From positions 15,248,020 to 15,312,019 of the forward strand of contig CAIIXF020000012.1 of NCBI GenBank assembly GCA_903813345.2: a stretch of DNA of 64,000 nucleotides, given 5' to 3'. The notes beneath the pieces are model-generated. The model was not told the DNA's origin, did not search any database, and saw nothing but the letters and a program-made list of their open reading frames with translations. This document shows positions 35,801-44,400 of this stretch, one piece after another. Position 1 is the first letter of the stretch. The number at the start of each line of letters is the position of its first letter. Position numbers and translations under genes: made by a program. This DNA comes from Owenia fusiformis. Lineage: Eukaryota; Annelida; Polychaeta; Sabellida; Oweniidae.

Positions 35801-36469
35801 CAACTCCACTATCACCCTGGATTAGCCTGACTACGGTAAAGTCAGATACCGTTGTCACAAATGGCGGACATAACCGTCGCTTCAATTAGATTTTCATGAA
35901 CTGTATGTTTAATAGAGCACCTAGACTAAATTCCTTTGGAACAACAATCAATCAAAGTGTCTTAATACTCATTGTACAGTTAATAATGTTCTACCATCGA
36001 AATAAAGTCTTTAATTTAACCGATCAAAATGAGATACGGGACAACGGACACTGTAATTACCATATGCCGTTGTCATTCTAAATTACTCAAATTCAGATTC
36101 CATTGTCATTGACGATATCGAAGAGGCTATATTGTGGCGATTCACGACCCAATTTGATAGAAAATGGGATTTCATATGATACATTATTACAAGAGCTTAA
36201 TGCATGCACAGAATTTACGACGATAAAATCCCATGAAATGAGGACCAAGTGATTAAACAGTTGAAGCGACGGTTATGTCCACCATTTGTGACAACGGTAT
36301 CTGACTTTACCGTAGTCAGGCTATTCCGGTGTGACTATAATATGTTTCTCTTAATTCCAGGCTTAGTGACTATCTATTCACAATAGCAAGGTATGCTGTA
36401 TTGAAGGAAGGAAAGACTGAACAAATATATAGGAAGATAACACATGACGCTGAAACTAAGGACTCCTAG
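11814..36469 (+). CDS. MMAB: Cob(I)alamin adenosyltransferase, 9 coding exons
   Basis: Mitochondrial PduO-type ATP:cob(I)alamin adenosyltransferase, making adenosylcobalamin for methylmalonyl-CoA mutase. Exons: 11814-11884, 13793-13839, 22052-22145, 22750-22807, 32045-32117, 34460-34557, 34896-34960, 35384-35443, 36361-36469. Every junction is GT-AG and in phase; 224 aa (human 250). The N-terminus ([15 protein letters not shown], then SRKAS) is basic and lacks acids, as expected of a mitochondrial presequence. Seen motifs: [17 protein letters not shown] at 34-50 (ATP site), [12 protein letters not shown] near 103-114, [10 protein letters not shown] at 160-169, and YLNRLSDYLF at 186-195. The start is the only ATG exon in the spacer that ends in the right phase. 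It is head-to-head with MVK and hosts two other genes in intron 4. Confidence 0.97.
11956..12658. mobile_element. TIR element (703 bp) in MMAB intron 1
   Basis: The ends TACAGGGTGTCCCGAAAGTA and the inverted TACTTTCAGGACACCCTGTA agree closely; TA is the likely target duplication. Inside is a second inverted repeat of about 85 bases (about 12340-12430 against 12525-12608), with blocks CAAATCAATGTAACTTTG and GAGTTGAACCATGA in the right arm. A TTGCGCATGCGC NRF1-like site is near 12220. No intact transposase; an open frame at 12253-12498 is mostly the inverted repeat. Confidence 0.85.
12836..13376. mobile_element. TIR element, TAGGRTGAGCC ends
   Basis: The left TAGGATGAGCCAAAAAATGT and the inverted right end (ATATTTTTGGGCTCACCCTA) share about 38 bases, including CAAACAAATGTT further in. 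It is about 540 bp with no intact open frame. It lies directly after the 11956-12658 element. Confidence 0.75.
13377..15046. other. MMAB introns 1-2, no further gene seen
   Basis: Apart from MMAB exon 2 this is AT-rich intron. Around 14430-14585 a GGTGGGTG motif recurs within short, poorly conserved repeats. Confidence 0.5.
13793..13839 (+). CDS. MMAB: MMAB exon 2
   Basis: [16 protein letters not shown], a 47-base micro-exon with TATTTCAG acceptor and GTATAC donor. [10 protein letters not shown] is diagnostic for the family. Confidence 0.96.
15047..15525 (+). pseudogene. LINE 3' remnant (reverse-transcriptase ORF C-terminus)
   Basis: A decayed reading with one internal stop gives [11 protein letters not shown], then [17 protein letters not shown], then [17 protein letters not shown] and a C-terminal FLTKIFKP. 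The C-x2-C...H pattern followed by a short helical tail is how many non-LTR ORF2 proteins end. It is followed by about 100 bases of untranslated tail and an (AAAT)n stretch near 15510-15525. It is 5'-truncated. Confidence 0.6.
15550..15640 (-). repeat. Weak partial copy of the ~170-bp dispersed family
   Basis: GGTCATGTTTTGAATTGTAA and AAATAGAGTGGAATAGAG match the family consensus. It is the only copy seen left of 44 kb. Confidence 0.4.
16147..16245. repeat. Fragment of CAGTAAAACCTG element
   Basis: TACAGTAAAACCTGTGTATA, then GTGTTCACTAGAGAGG, resembling the element at 32155-32410. Just after it, at 16248, GAGGGTTGTCCCAGAAGTAA looks like a solo mariner end, with no partner found. Confidence 0.4.
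16737..16929 (+). promoter_or_regulatory. Promoter-like island followed by a 37-codon ORF
   Basis: A CpG-containing stretch in otherwise AT-rich intron. It has an inverted CCAAT box (ATTGG, 16737-16741), a perfect NRF1-type palindrome TGCGCATGCGCA (16752-16763), and then an ATG at 16816 in good context. The 37-codon frame starts [20 protein letters not shown], with a stop at 16927-16929. I recognise no family. It may be a transposon 5' end, a nested small gene, or an alternative promoter within MMAB intron 2. Confidence 0.35.
17384..18125 (+). repeat. Tandem array, ~106-bp unit (direct orientation)
   Basis: Seven units with spacings of 97 to 109 bases, most often 106. Each has CAATGTGCAGATTGTTGCAA, then CTGGATTGTACAATCTG, then ACTTCTCTCAGAATGG. 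Overlapping open frames of 60-100 codons here are by-products of the repeat. The array lies in MMAB intron 2 and is broken by the element at 18127-19460. Confidence 0.9.
18127..19460. mobile_element. Composite element inserted in the tandem array
   Basis: Ends TATGTCCCCAC and inverted GTGGGGACATA, with a small hairpin next to the left end (CCACACCACATAGTGTGG). A GTCC/GTCTG-rich simple repeat follows (18174-18240), then four to five tandem units of about 163 bases with GTCTGTAAAGTCTTGTCTAC and TTCAAATTTTCAGGGATGAT. The layout (short TIR, GTCC-rich block, tandem array) parallels 3594-5425. Confidence 0.75.
19490..19735 (+). repeat. Continuation of the ~106-bp array after the insertion
   Basis: Two further units of the 17384-18125 array, 109 bases apart, with ACTTCTCCCCTCAGAATG variants. 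Confidence 0.85.
19736..20817. other. Unique spacer between the direct and inverted arrays
   Basis: AT-rich intron sequence with no exon, no clear repeat family and no supportable open frame. It would be the loop of a hairpin formed by the flanking arrays. Confidence 0.5.
20818..21720 (-). repeat. Inverted copies of the ~106-bp array
   Basis: The same unit in reverse orientation (CAGATTGTACAATCCAG, then CAACAATCTGCACATTGC, then TTGTTGCCATTCTGAGAGG). A 205-base higher-order period (TACGTTAATT at 21276 and again at 21481) shows recent duplication of a two-unit block. Confidence 0.85.
21738..22035. repeat. Short AT-rich tandem repeat before MMAB exon 3
   Basis: Units of about 30 bases such as ATATTGTATATGTTTACAAT followed by ATGTTCAG. 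They are interrupted at about 21797-21935 by a more GC-rich unique segment. The last unit ends about 15 bases before the exon 3 acceptor. Confidence 0.7.
22052..22145 (+). CDS. MMAB: MMAB exon 3 (ATP-binding motif)
   Basis: Residues 40-71 region: [15 protein letters not shown] and [13 protein letters not shown], both nearly identical to vertebrate MMAB. Donor GTAAGC. Confidence 0.97.
22430..22735 (+). repeat. ~33-bp tandem array before MMAB exon 4
   Basis: About nine units of CACCTTAATTTGTCACATTA followed by TTTTAACAT and a short GGAAC-like end. It stops about 15 bases short of the exon 4 acceptor. Confidence 0.85.
22750..22807 (+). CDS. MMAB: MMAB exon 4
   Basis: [19 protein letters not shown], joining to [10 protein letters not shown] in the next exon. 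It is a 58-base exon squeezed between two tandem arrays. Confidence 0.95.
22915..23530. repeat. Tandem array with ACACCCTGTAGG core
   Basis: About ten copies of GGGACACCCTGTAGGTTATT at roughly 55-60 base spacing. Alternate copies differ (TCTCTGGGACACC against TTCTTGGACACC), so the real unit is a dimer of about 115 bases. Its right edge overlaps the last coding exon of the minus-strand GPCR. Confidence 0.85.
23507..23594 (-). CDS. GPCR exon 2 (helix 8 and C-tail)
   Basis: One base completes Arg324, then 28 codons beginning [20 protein letters not shown], then TAA. The last dozen codons lie inside the ACACCCTGTAGG array, so the tail is written partly in repeat sequence. Confidence 0.75.
23507..25395 (-). 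CDS. Aminergic / trace-amine-like GPCR, two exons
   Basis: Class A GPCR, 352 aa, exons 25395-24425 and 23594-23507. Seven membrane segments start at about residue 38. Seen: Asp120 in TM3 (position 3.32, the amine anchor), Cys113 and Cys198 for the loop disulfide, DRY at 137-139, Ser/Thr in TM5, CWLPFF in TM6, and [10 protein letters not shown] in TM7. Exon 1 ends in ...NSKF plus CG before GTAAGG. Read without splicing it would stop at once (the TAA lies in the donor). The second exon (after TTTTCTAG) adds [14 protein letters not shown], a normal helix 8 and tail. The N-terminus has NxT sites and an internal duplication of about 14 residues. It resembles TAAR, octopamine or histamine-H2 types; the ligand is unknown. 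Antisense within MMAB intron 4. Confidence 0.88.
23764..24391. mobile_element. Mariner-type deletion derivative in the GPCR intron
   Basis: Ends TACAGGGTGGGCCAAAAAAA and the inverted TTTTTTTCGGCCCACCATGT. On the minus strand near 24080-24175 a decayed reading gives [20 protein letters not shown], matching the transposase block normally read as NSPDLNPxDYxVWGxLQ. The catalytic Asp is replaced by Asn. It is a dead copy occupying most of the GPCR intron. Confidence 0.8.
24425..25395 (-). CDS. GPCR exon 1 (seven-helix core)
   Basis: 323 codons plus CG. It is intronless through all seven helices, as in many aminergic and TAAR receptors, with the donor exactly at the start of helix 8. Confidence 0.92.
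25396..26990. other. Upstream of the GPCR, no gene seen
   Basis: AT-rich intron of MMAB that must also hold the GPCR promoter. I see no defined promoter motif. GCCCACCCTGTAGAGTGTCA at about 26921 is a solo end of an ACAGGGTG-type element. Confidence 0.4.
26998..27060. repeat. GTAGCCAGGGGG / poly-G remnant
   Basis: AGGCCTGTAGCCAGGGGGGG followed by a C-rich stretch. A related AGGCCCGTAGCCATAGGGGG occurs at 34301-34335 with a 21-base G run. It looks like a conserved end of a dispersed element. Confidence 0.45.
27254..27972. mobile_element. Element with CCCATCGAAC ends and ~125-bp internal repeats
   Basis: A ten-base inverted pair CCCATCGAAC / GTTCGATGGG bounds 719 bases. Inside is a GTCCGTCC block (27295-27320), then repeats with GCATGGCACACTGTCTAATG and AATGGCCGCCATTTTAAC, themselves locally palindromic. 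Same design as 18127-19460. Confidence 0.7.
28585..29015 (+). repeat. 33-bp minisatellite
   Basis: About 12 units of TACTACAATTTATTACGAAT plus ATGACAGTATTGA. Since 33 is a multiple of three, a 103-codon frame (28684-28995) stays open with the motif [10 protein letters not shown] repeated. There is no sign it is a gene. Confidence 0.9.
29517..30587 (+). CDS. Heparan sulfate glucosamine 3-O-sulfotransferase-like, single exon
   Basis: Golgi type II sulfotransferase of the HS3ST group, expected to move sulfate from PAPS to the 3-OH of glucosamine in heparan sulfate; 356 aa. Seen: short basic cytosolic end, one membrane span at about 21-41, and the 5'-phosphosulfate loop [11 protein letters not shown] with Lys91. 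Further on are QEIHFFDKY with the presumed catalytic Glu114, EKTPSYF at 159-165, and the 3'-phosphate motif [12 protein letters not shown] at 186-197. A Cys pair (297, 309) sits where the family has its disulfide. The usual RDP is CDP here, a change at a normally conserved Arg. ATG at 29517 was chosen; the frame is open upstream to 29490 but without an ATG. It lies in MMAB intron 4, same strand. The exact isoform and activity are uncertain. Confidence 0.85.
   Translation: MSPQMENLKLKLNQHRRTVRQIVLFVVVTLVIRLTLVKLNMVKITFPWEIMNTPHLKELGYATGQYKTESDNVKGSYSRKLPGCVIIGIQKCGTGALRSFMGIHPNLKGTYLQEIHFFDKYSNEALEKHINPNNSFNDEIQRRYLPMMPLSRDTEVTFEKTPSYFDMADPSDLYEMNPKVRLIVLVCDPVWRTMSAYLHNLDIRGKQYHADKQFEDFVLNYSGDVNIDEEIIQRGRYDIPTEKYLKIFPRSQILFLESVYLLKQPVYAMRDVEGFLNLPKFYDKDSFYYNENVGYYCISPSIQPNDDGCLPKKFNKYKVHPVMSYEIKRKLEKYFQPFNERFMALCGQNFPSLQYK
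30590..30595 (+). promoter_or_regulatory. Candidate polyadenylation signal of the sulfotransferase gene
   Basis: AATAAA three bases after the stop codon. It is unusually close, and a later signal may be used instead. Confidence 0.25.
30600..32044. other. End of MMAB intron 4, no gene
   Basis: AT-rich. TCCGTC/TCTGTC simple repeats occur at 31400-31440 and 31540-31605. A frame of about 110 codons at 30742-31077 has no similarity and skewed composition. Confidence 0.5.
32045..32117 (+). CDS. MMAB: MMAB exon 5
   Basis: [24 protein letters not shown], including the conserved SSAR. It ends in phase 1. Confidence 0.97.
32155..32410. mobile_element. CAGTAAAACYTGTCTAA element
   Basis: The left end ACAGTAAAACTTGTCTAAGA and the right end TGGATATACAGGTTTAACTT are roughly inverted. 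Between them TCTAATCTGAACACC and GGTGTTCAGATTAGAGAG form inner inverted repeats. Confidence 0.5.
33473..34050. mobile_element. Element with CTCGGTTTGGAG ends and ~186-bp tandem units
   Basis: TCTCGGTTTGGAG near 33484 is inverted as CTCCAAACCGAGA at 34030. Between them are three units of about 186 bases carrying GAAATATCACCCAAATTA and GTCAGAAGCAGGCGTAA. Confidence 0.65.
34301..34350. repeat. Poly-G tract with GCCCGTAGCC head
   Basis: A run of about 21 G after AGGCCCGTAGCCATA, the sister of the remnant near 26998. It could form a quadruplex; it lies 110 bases before the MMAB exon 6 acceptor. Confidence 0.5.
34460..34557 (+). CDS. MMAB: MMAB exon 6
   Basis: [20 protein letters not shown], then [12 protein letters not shown]. 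The latter is nearly the vertebrate TSQLPPLTAFILP. Confidence 0.97.
34896..34960 (+). CDS. MMAB: MMAB exon 7
   Basis: [20 protein letters not shown], then RR completed across the junction. This is the arginine-rich ATP/cobalamin-site helix of the family. Confidence 0.97.
35384..35443 (+). CDS. MMAB: MMAB exon 8
   Basis: [21 protein letters not shown] 60-base exon with CATTTCAG acceptor and GTAAGT donor. Confidence 0.96.
35823..36323. mobile_element. 501-bp MITE with near-identical 62-bp inverted ends
   Basis: Arms begin TAGCCTGACTACGGTAAAGT and run about 62 bases with a single mismatch (ATGGCGGAC against ATGGTGGAC), ending at GACATAACCGTCGCTTCAA. The flanking TA may be the target duplication. 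The interior has no coding capacity. The high arm identity implies a young or gene-converted copy. Confidence 0.9.
36361..36469 (+). CDS. MMAB: MMAB exon 9 (C-terminus)
   Basis: [20 protein letters not shown], then QIYRK and a 10-residue tail before TAG. Its acceptor is 37 bases after the 501-bp element. Confidence 0.97.
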
Positions 36470-39400
36470 CATTAGCAACACATGACATCATTATGAAACA
36501 TATGACATAATTGATGTTTGTCAACACCATGTGATTTCCATGACATCACAATGAAGCAAATGATACAGTGAAGTGATATAGCATGTCATAATGCACTAAT
36601 AAGAGTTAAAACAATGGAAAGCTTATCCATTTAATATTCATGTTTGTGTTTTGAGCAGTTGAAACTTTAACAACCCTGGGGTCCATTTTTGGAACTGTTG
36701 CAACTTACGATTTGATCACACATCATTGTTTGCCAAAAAATAGACAATGGTTTTCTCGAAATCGTAAGCTATGATCATACTAAAAATGAATCCCTGGATA
36801 GCAAGTTGCTTTTCCATGCAGCTAGCCTTTGGATTTAAGTTAAGGTAGCTCAAGCTGTAAAGCAGCAGTATATCATCTCTTCCAGTAGAGGTTATGGAAC
36901 CCAAAATAGCTGATTTAGCTATTTGATGGACCCTACAAAAACAGGCCTCAAAACATTAATTTTTATGTCACTACCACAAGTGGTGATATATTTTATGTCA
37001 CCACCACAAGTGATGATATATTGTTATAGTCTCCAATTTTTTCAGGCTGGTGTTTGGCAGTTGGTGTTTGGCATCTGTAAAAGCATTCAGCGATTGGCTT
37101 CAGTAACAAATGACAGTTGGTGACATTTTGCATGTTAATGCCTTGTTGTTTTTAGAATGGGGATAATGTTATTTAGGATATCACAAGAGATTGATTTCAT
37201 ATCAAGTGACTGCTGGACTCGCAGTTGACATTCTTTCACTTTTGTTAACACAAAGCATAACTTTCTGGGTGGTGACATTTTGACATGATAATACCTTATC
37301 CTTTTTACATTACTTCTATTCTATGGTTTTTTGCAGTATACTGTTTTGATAAAATAAATAATATCTCTGAATCAAAAAATGTATTTGGTAAACTGTATTG
37401 TCATTGAGAGAATTAACACAGGAAGAATGAATTAAATACTCCCCCCAAAAAGTTTGGCAACATGAACTCACAATTGGACCAATACAAATGTGTTTAAGTC
37501 TGTGTTAATGTTTCTTTATCTTCTGACTTAATGTAGTAGTATTTTTGTAGAGCTAAAATACCTCATAAGGCTAATTATATGAGTTTTTTACATTTTCTGT
37601 GATGATGCCCACATGCAGAAACTTCATAAAATTCAAACATTAACAGACTTAAACAGGTAATTCAAAGAGGAGACAGGGTGCCAACCTTTTAGAGGGGGTG
37701 GAGCGTAATATGAACAAATTATGTTTCTAGGGAAAGGGACACACAAGATTTTGAGCTTACTAAAGGTCGTTGACTGTGTGGGTAATAACTTGAACACTGT
37801 TCATCAGATTTTGTTCAGATGCCACAATCTACTCTCAAAACCCAATTTAATTGTCAGACATCTGTAAGGCTTAAATGTATCATTTATAAAAAAAAAAAAT
37901 CAACATAACACAGAAAGTATATATTTGACTATTGCAATGGTTTTATTTTTTTCACATTTTTGGATGAACTCTTGATATACACTGCTTTTAAAATCTTGTT
38001 TGTTTTCTTTCTATTGTGGTTACCATGATAACAATTGTTTTCAATAAATAATATAATCTCATTTGAAATTGGCATCAAGGTAACCGAAGGGACATTGTTG
38101 CTACAGCAATGATTGATATGTTCCCATGACAATTAAACTGTTGCTATAGCAACCTATCAATAATACCCTTATTGTCTCATATTAATTGAGGTAGCGATTC
38201 TTTAAGCAGGCTGTTGTTATTTTTGATCTTGCTAATTTACAATTTGGCATATAAAAGACCAATTTCTAATTTTTAATTGACAAACTTGGGTTTGTTGCTA
38301 TAAATTCTTGCGTAAGCATTTTACTAAAATTTTACTATTTACTACGTTGACCTCAAGTTCATAATATAATACAGTATTTAGCTTTTACACCTTTAGTATG
38401 AGATAGCATTGTGGTCATGTGTGTGATAAACTTATATACATGTTGCCTGAAAATAATATAAAAGGCTGTTTGATTAAAGCAACTTCATTTAAATTTCTGT
38501 TCGATTTTAGCAACTTCATTTTATCAAAATTCAAAAATCCGACAATGAAATTTTGGAAATTTGAAAGTTGGAATTTTTATTACTTCAAAAATGACATGAC
38601 CACAACGCCATCTATTTAAGGTATCTAGTTCATCTACATATTACTAAGACCATATAATAAGCAATATATAATATATCTACAACTTCCTTTTTACATATCT
38701 CGCCTCGTCTTAATCTATGCAATAAATATATTATTATGTAACTAAATCTACCCATAGTACAATAATGGTACTTGCTCTGATTACAAGTCATTCTAAAAAA
38801 TTGCATAGCTCAATATTTAATATAAAATTCTTGATCCCAGATGATTGTTGAAACATGGATTTTTAAAAAGACTGTACATAATATATAATGATAGAAAGTG
38901 TAAGATTTTGCATTAAAGATTTCTGAAATGATTTAATAATGTATAGCATTGTAAAGCATACATTCTAAAATGCACTGTATAAACAATTATAAATGTAATC
39001 GCTTCACCCCTGAAAAATTCTATTTTCACAATCTTCAAAAATGGTCCACATAATTTGCTTGAATTTTAGAAATCTCTGATAAAATATCAAACTTTCGAAA
39101 ATTAAAATTTTTATTGATGAAAATCATGAAAATCGATGAATTTTTCAATCAGGTTACTACGGAATATAATCCATGTGTTGGGCCCTATGTACATACATGG
39201 AAATAAATGCATTTTGGTTTCAGTTGTGTTCATAATATAGCCCTTAATTGGGCATCACACATCTCCTTATTTGGGCATAATGAACCCACAATCGGCACCT
39301 AAACTTCTTTGCAGTTGGTGTTACAAATTAACCTCTTAAAATACCATAACCACATTAGGAATACAGTTGTATAAAATGCTAATAAAAAGAGAAATGGAAC

Positions 39401-41117
39401 TGCAAGACAACAGCTCTAAACACAGTCCATTTAAAGCTGTAAACCTCCGTCTGCAGAAACACATTCCATTTTCAAATCTTCATATTTAAATGCATAGTTA
39501 AAATTAATGTAGAAGAAAATCTGTTTCATTAATGAATCCTGAGTGAAATGATAATTGTCATATCATAAACTCATGAAAGGCAAGTATTAAAAATCAGGGA
39601 TTAAAGAGGCACATGCCGATTTCCTAATTTCACCTGGGTAGTTTGCATATAAGAATGCATCGAATACCATGGCCAAAGCCAGAATCTAAAAATAGGAGAG
39701 GCAAATATGAAGCAAAAAGTGAGGTCAAGTCAATATAATTCAATCATACAACTTGATCTATGGTTACAATTTGAAAAATTAAAACTTTCTGCAAAATGTT
39801 TGTGAGGCCTCGTGCCTGGCTACGCCCATGAATCTTTTCAAAATGAAAAATACTTCTGATAGAGCAATCAATTCCAGGTGACTTCTAAAGTATAACAATA
39901 ATAAAAATGACATCAGAAATCAGTATGTGTCTCTTTAAATATGATATATTTAGAGGTGATATTCGGTTTATATACAAAATAATAAAACTGAGAAAAATAA
40001 TAACAAGTGGCGGTACAATTCAAAATTGCCAGATAGTGATCGATAATGACAGTTCATTTGTAATTCATACTGTATTGTATCAAAAATGCAAATTCAAGAT
40101 ATACTGACCAATAGAAAATGAGTAATTTACATATATGAATACTGTGGTGACACCTATATGGTCATACTGCATCATGTGGTGACACCTATATGCTATACAA
40201 AGTACTACATTCTGTAAAGCAGCCATAAAGTACTTAACTGAATATATTGACTCAAATGACATCTATCTTTACAATATTCATGGAAGTAAAGCATACAAAT
40301 TAAACATTTACTCGTGATACTCTGGGGTCAGATTTTGTTACGATTGCAGCTTCCATTCCCTCAAAACCATTGTATTCTTGGAACAACAACTTTTGACCAA
40401 ATCTCAAGCTACAATAGTTCCAAAAACTGAACCCTCTATTTCTGGTTAAGAGCATAGCACGTTATACTGTTATCCAAGAGTATTCTAGTTAGATCTAACA
40501 GGTAGTTTTGATAACCATCTACATTATACTTAATTAAGTGTACTGTAGTGTATAGAGCTAGTTACCAGTAGACATTATATTGTTACATCAGTCCAAATTA
40601 GTAACATGTAACAATTTGTCACAAGTAACGCATATTGGTACATCAAGAGTCATTTCTGAAAATTCAGTTAAGTTCAGCCGTATGATTTTTTGGGAGCCAT
40701 TACCTAGGATTACAGTACAGTACAGTTGTATTTACACAGATTGCATTTTATTTTCATGACCTATTAAGTCTTGTGCACACATAATCATAGTCTCATGAAG
40801 ACTATCCATAGCCTTGATATAGTCAAATTAGTCATATGAAATGATTAGTCACATATGACTATTAAAACTATTTGTATGAATTTGGAAATCTGATAAACTG
40901 ACTATATTCTTGTACAGAGTTAAAAACACAGTACGTAAAATTTAAAATGAAGTGTGAATATGCTAATAACTAAAATATGGTACATTGATATAGAGTGCCT
41001 TCTCAATATGATGAATTCGAGTTGTACATGGAGAGTGTCTCTAATATGATGATGTCACAATATGACTGATGATGTCATAATATAGACAATAGATGGCGAC
41101 TGTCATGACTTAAAGAT
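36470..41117. other. Convergent intergenic region
   Basis: Lies between the 3' ends of MMAB and the secreted-protein gene. A short TATGTCACCACC-type element is at about 36965-37140. The rest is AT-rich, with candidate AATAAA signals near 37353 (+) and 40747 (-). GTGGTGACACCTATATG is duplicated at about 40143 and 40175. No gene seen. Confidence 0.55.
36965..37140. mobile_element. Short TATGTCACCACC element
   Basis: Two adjacent heads (TATGTCACTACCACAAGTGG and TATGTCACCACCACAAGTGA), then TTGTTATAGTCTCC as at 3620, ending GGTGACATTTTGCATGTTAA. A truncated relative of 3594-5425 lacking the long array. Confidence 0.65.
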
Positions 41118-41406
41118 TTAAACGAAGATAAAATCACGTGCACCCTTCCCGCAGTTGCGTTCTTGATGATACTCGACGAGTTCCCATTTTCCATGACAGC
41201 CTATGGCATTGACGGCATTCCATCTTGTCTCCATTCTATGCACTCCATGGCCCTTGCATCTGACTGTAGCCTTGTCCATAGCAACCTGTTGACACTCTAC
41301 GCAGATTGTGGAGCCCTTTGTCAGGACGTTAGACCAATTTAGCTTGCCTGGTTTTTTAATTAGACAGCTTTTCCTGGTGTTGGTGATTCTGAATGTTGCG
41401 CTGTAT
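41118..41406 (-). CDS. Secreted protein exon 3 (cysteine domain)
   Basis: All six cysteines and the TAA stop. The frame stays open about 130 bases beyond the TTTGCAG acceptor, but that part is AT-rich and intronic. Residue 122 (Thr) is completed across the junction. Confidence 0.85.
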
Positions 41407-44400
41407 CTGCAAATATAAAAAAATAACCTTTTACATTTTTCATCCAGAACATTAATCTTCCTACGTGCCTTGGATTTATATAAAATAGTCACCTGGGAAA
41501 ATATCAAAATATAAGATTCAAATACTGTGACCATTATGATCAGTTAGAGTCTCATTTACCAGTTTTTGTAGAAGTAGTGTTGAGTCAATAGTAAATTACT
41601 CATGAATTGGTTTAATAAATAAATAAATAATAAAATAAATAAATTAGCCAACCGCCTGTTAAAATCCAAGCAATCTGAAATACTTTATAACAAAAATTCA
41701 ATCAAAGTAAAGATAGAAGCAAAGGATAAAACATCAGTATGTATGTCCCATCAAATATTTGATTTTATTCTCAACATTCTCAATGTATACTATTAGCTAT
41801 CCCATAATGCAACACCAATGTGCAGACGGGCAGCAAGCACAAATGAAATATGTGGGTGTAAACACCATATACATGTGTAACCGCAAATAAAACACAAACA
41901 TAGTCATTGGGAATGCACATAAAATTGCTATTGGTCACATTTTTCAGGATCTATTAGTTTTTAAAACATGTAATTTCAAATTGCCAATAATGTTTTGAAC
42001 ACTATTATATGCCAGTAATAAGGGGTGACTTAGAAATTGGAAAAATTCAACACAGGACCACACTCTCTTTTGAATGGGAATCAATTCTGGTGTTTCTCTT
42101 GGTAAAAATAAAGATCAGTCATTTGCAAAAATTGAATGTATGACCAGTTGTCGTAGCAACAATTGTTTTCCGAGAATATAAACTGCCTTGCAAATCTGCT
42201 GGGACTGACTTTTATCTTTTTTACACAGAAGAAACTACTCATTCAAATTCTACGGGGGAAAGTGTGATATGGATCGCCATGATCAACTTTCCGGAGCACA
42301 CTGTTCTGATCTAAAAAATCGTGACCACATTAGTATTTTACTCTCGGAGAGGGTTCTCTAATTAGCCCACAAAAACCTTAGGGTTTTACATTATTTTGAA
42401 TAAACACATGGTAGGCACTTTCTTGCGGTTAATTATCGGAGATTTGTGGTTATTTTTCTATATTAACTAACATGGAACACATGAAGGAGGATAAAAATTG
42501 ATGTCTAAAGTTGAAAAATATCAATAACTTCGGGTTGTGTTTGTTTTATATTCGGGAACTACCTAATTTCTACTTTCTATTCATTCGCCAAGACTAGATG
42601 ATATGACACGATATATAACCCCTATTCATTATAACTATTCATTTTATGAAAAATGTGTTGATTAATTCCATGAAAAATTCTCTTCTGGATAACTTTTTTA
42701 TTTATTTGTTAAGATTAGATGAGAAGAAATAATATATAAACATTACAACTATTCTTTTGATGAAAAATTGTGTCAATTAATTCAATGAAAAATTTCTGAA
42801 TTCTGGTTAACCAAAAAAGTCTGACGAAAATAATTTACTGCGAACAGTTTTTTACCTAGCAGGATTTTTAACAAAAAATATGACCGCATTGTGTGATCTG
42901 AAGCAAGACTAATTGGCTCCAATTTGCCAGTCAGATTTAATTCAATTAAAGAAAGTAGACACTGTTATTCCCAAATGTCTAAAAAGTTCCATTTTATATA
43001 GAAATAACAGGAACCCAAGAAGCACATCACGAACATGAGCTTTTAAATGGGTGTTTCTACCAAGTTTTAATTTGGGTGAAGAAAAGTTGAACTTGGCATC
43101 CTGTGATTTTTTTAAAGGACTGATGCCACACAAATATGAGCTAAAAACCAAAAGAAACAATAGGTACATTTGTACTGAACTAAGTGGACTTTCATTCCAT
43201 TATACTGAGTTATTTTCGATTTAAAGTTTGATGAATAATATGAAACATCCACTGTCTATGGCGGGTTGTAAATCAAAATTATAGCTAAAACAAAGCATTC
43301 TGGGTAATTGAAAAAGACGTTAATGAATGCAATTAGCAACTCAGCCCAGGCTGGCCATTCATCCTATCGTTTGTTGTTACTAAATCTGACCATAAAATGA
43401 AAATGCTTCCAAAAAGTTTAGAATTAACAACCCTAAATATGTATCTACTGGGTGTCTCAAAAAGTACATGTATATAGAATTAAGTATTCATTGATACATT
43501 GAGTTCATCGTTTTATATATCCCTCACTCCAAAGTCCTTGAATATCAAAATGCAGATTCATTTGATATTGTCAGTGGAACATATTTTCTAAACAGATGGT
43601 TTATAAAATACATAATGTTAAACCAAGTACCTATATTAACAGCTTAACTAGTACATGATTTTGGGTTATGAAACTCACTGTCATAAACAGCAATAATTTC
43701 CCCAAACCATAACAAGCATCATATACAAGTTATACCGGGGTATGTACAAGAGTATGAAGTCACTATAATGTTAAGCCAGAATAAGAGCTCATTAAATTAA
43801 CAGAACCAGGAATCCCTAAAAATGAATCTAAAATAAAAGTTCCCATCATGCAACAGCTGTAACATGATTAAATGCGCCATCTATAGTTCCTTAACATATA
43901 TACCATGCCATAGACTCATATTTTCAAATATTTCATTGTTTACCCAAAAATAGATTAATTTGTAATGCTGTGTGCAAAATCAACATAGACTACTAAACCT
44001 TTTGGGTAAAGCAAGCCAATGAAATTATGAAAACATTTATCTGAGGGAAAGATTTCTGAGAGGGTAGGGTCTGAAACCATCTCGCAAATGACATCATTGC
44101 AGTCGAGCATTATCATTGGATGTCACGGAACAGTGATGAATAAGAATATAATGATTCATAATATCATGATCGTATGACAGAAGTAATCACATGACCCCAA
44201 TGACGACTGCGTGACTTCCATGACGTGAAAATACAAGACTACATGCTAATTATATAAAATCTGTATTAACTTGGCGCCTGAAAATGCCTCATTCTGAGTC
44301 CTGCAAGGAAAACAACAACAATGAATAATAAAGTAATACATCAATAAAAGAATTATATATCTAAGAAACAATAAGGAACATGTCAATATGATGATGGATG

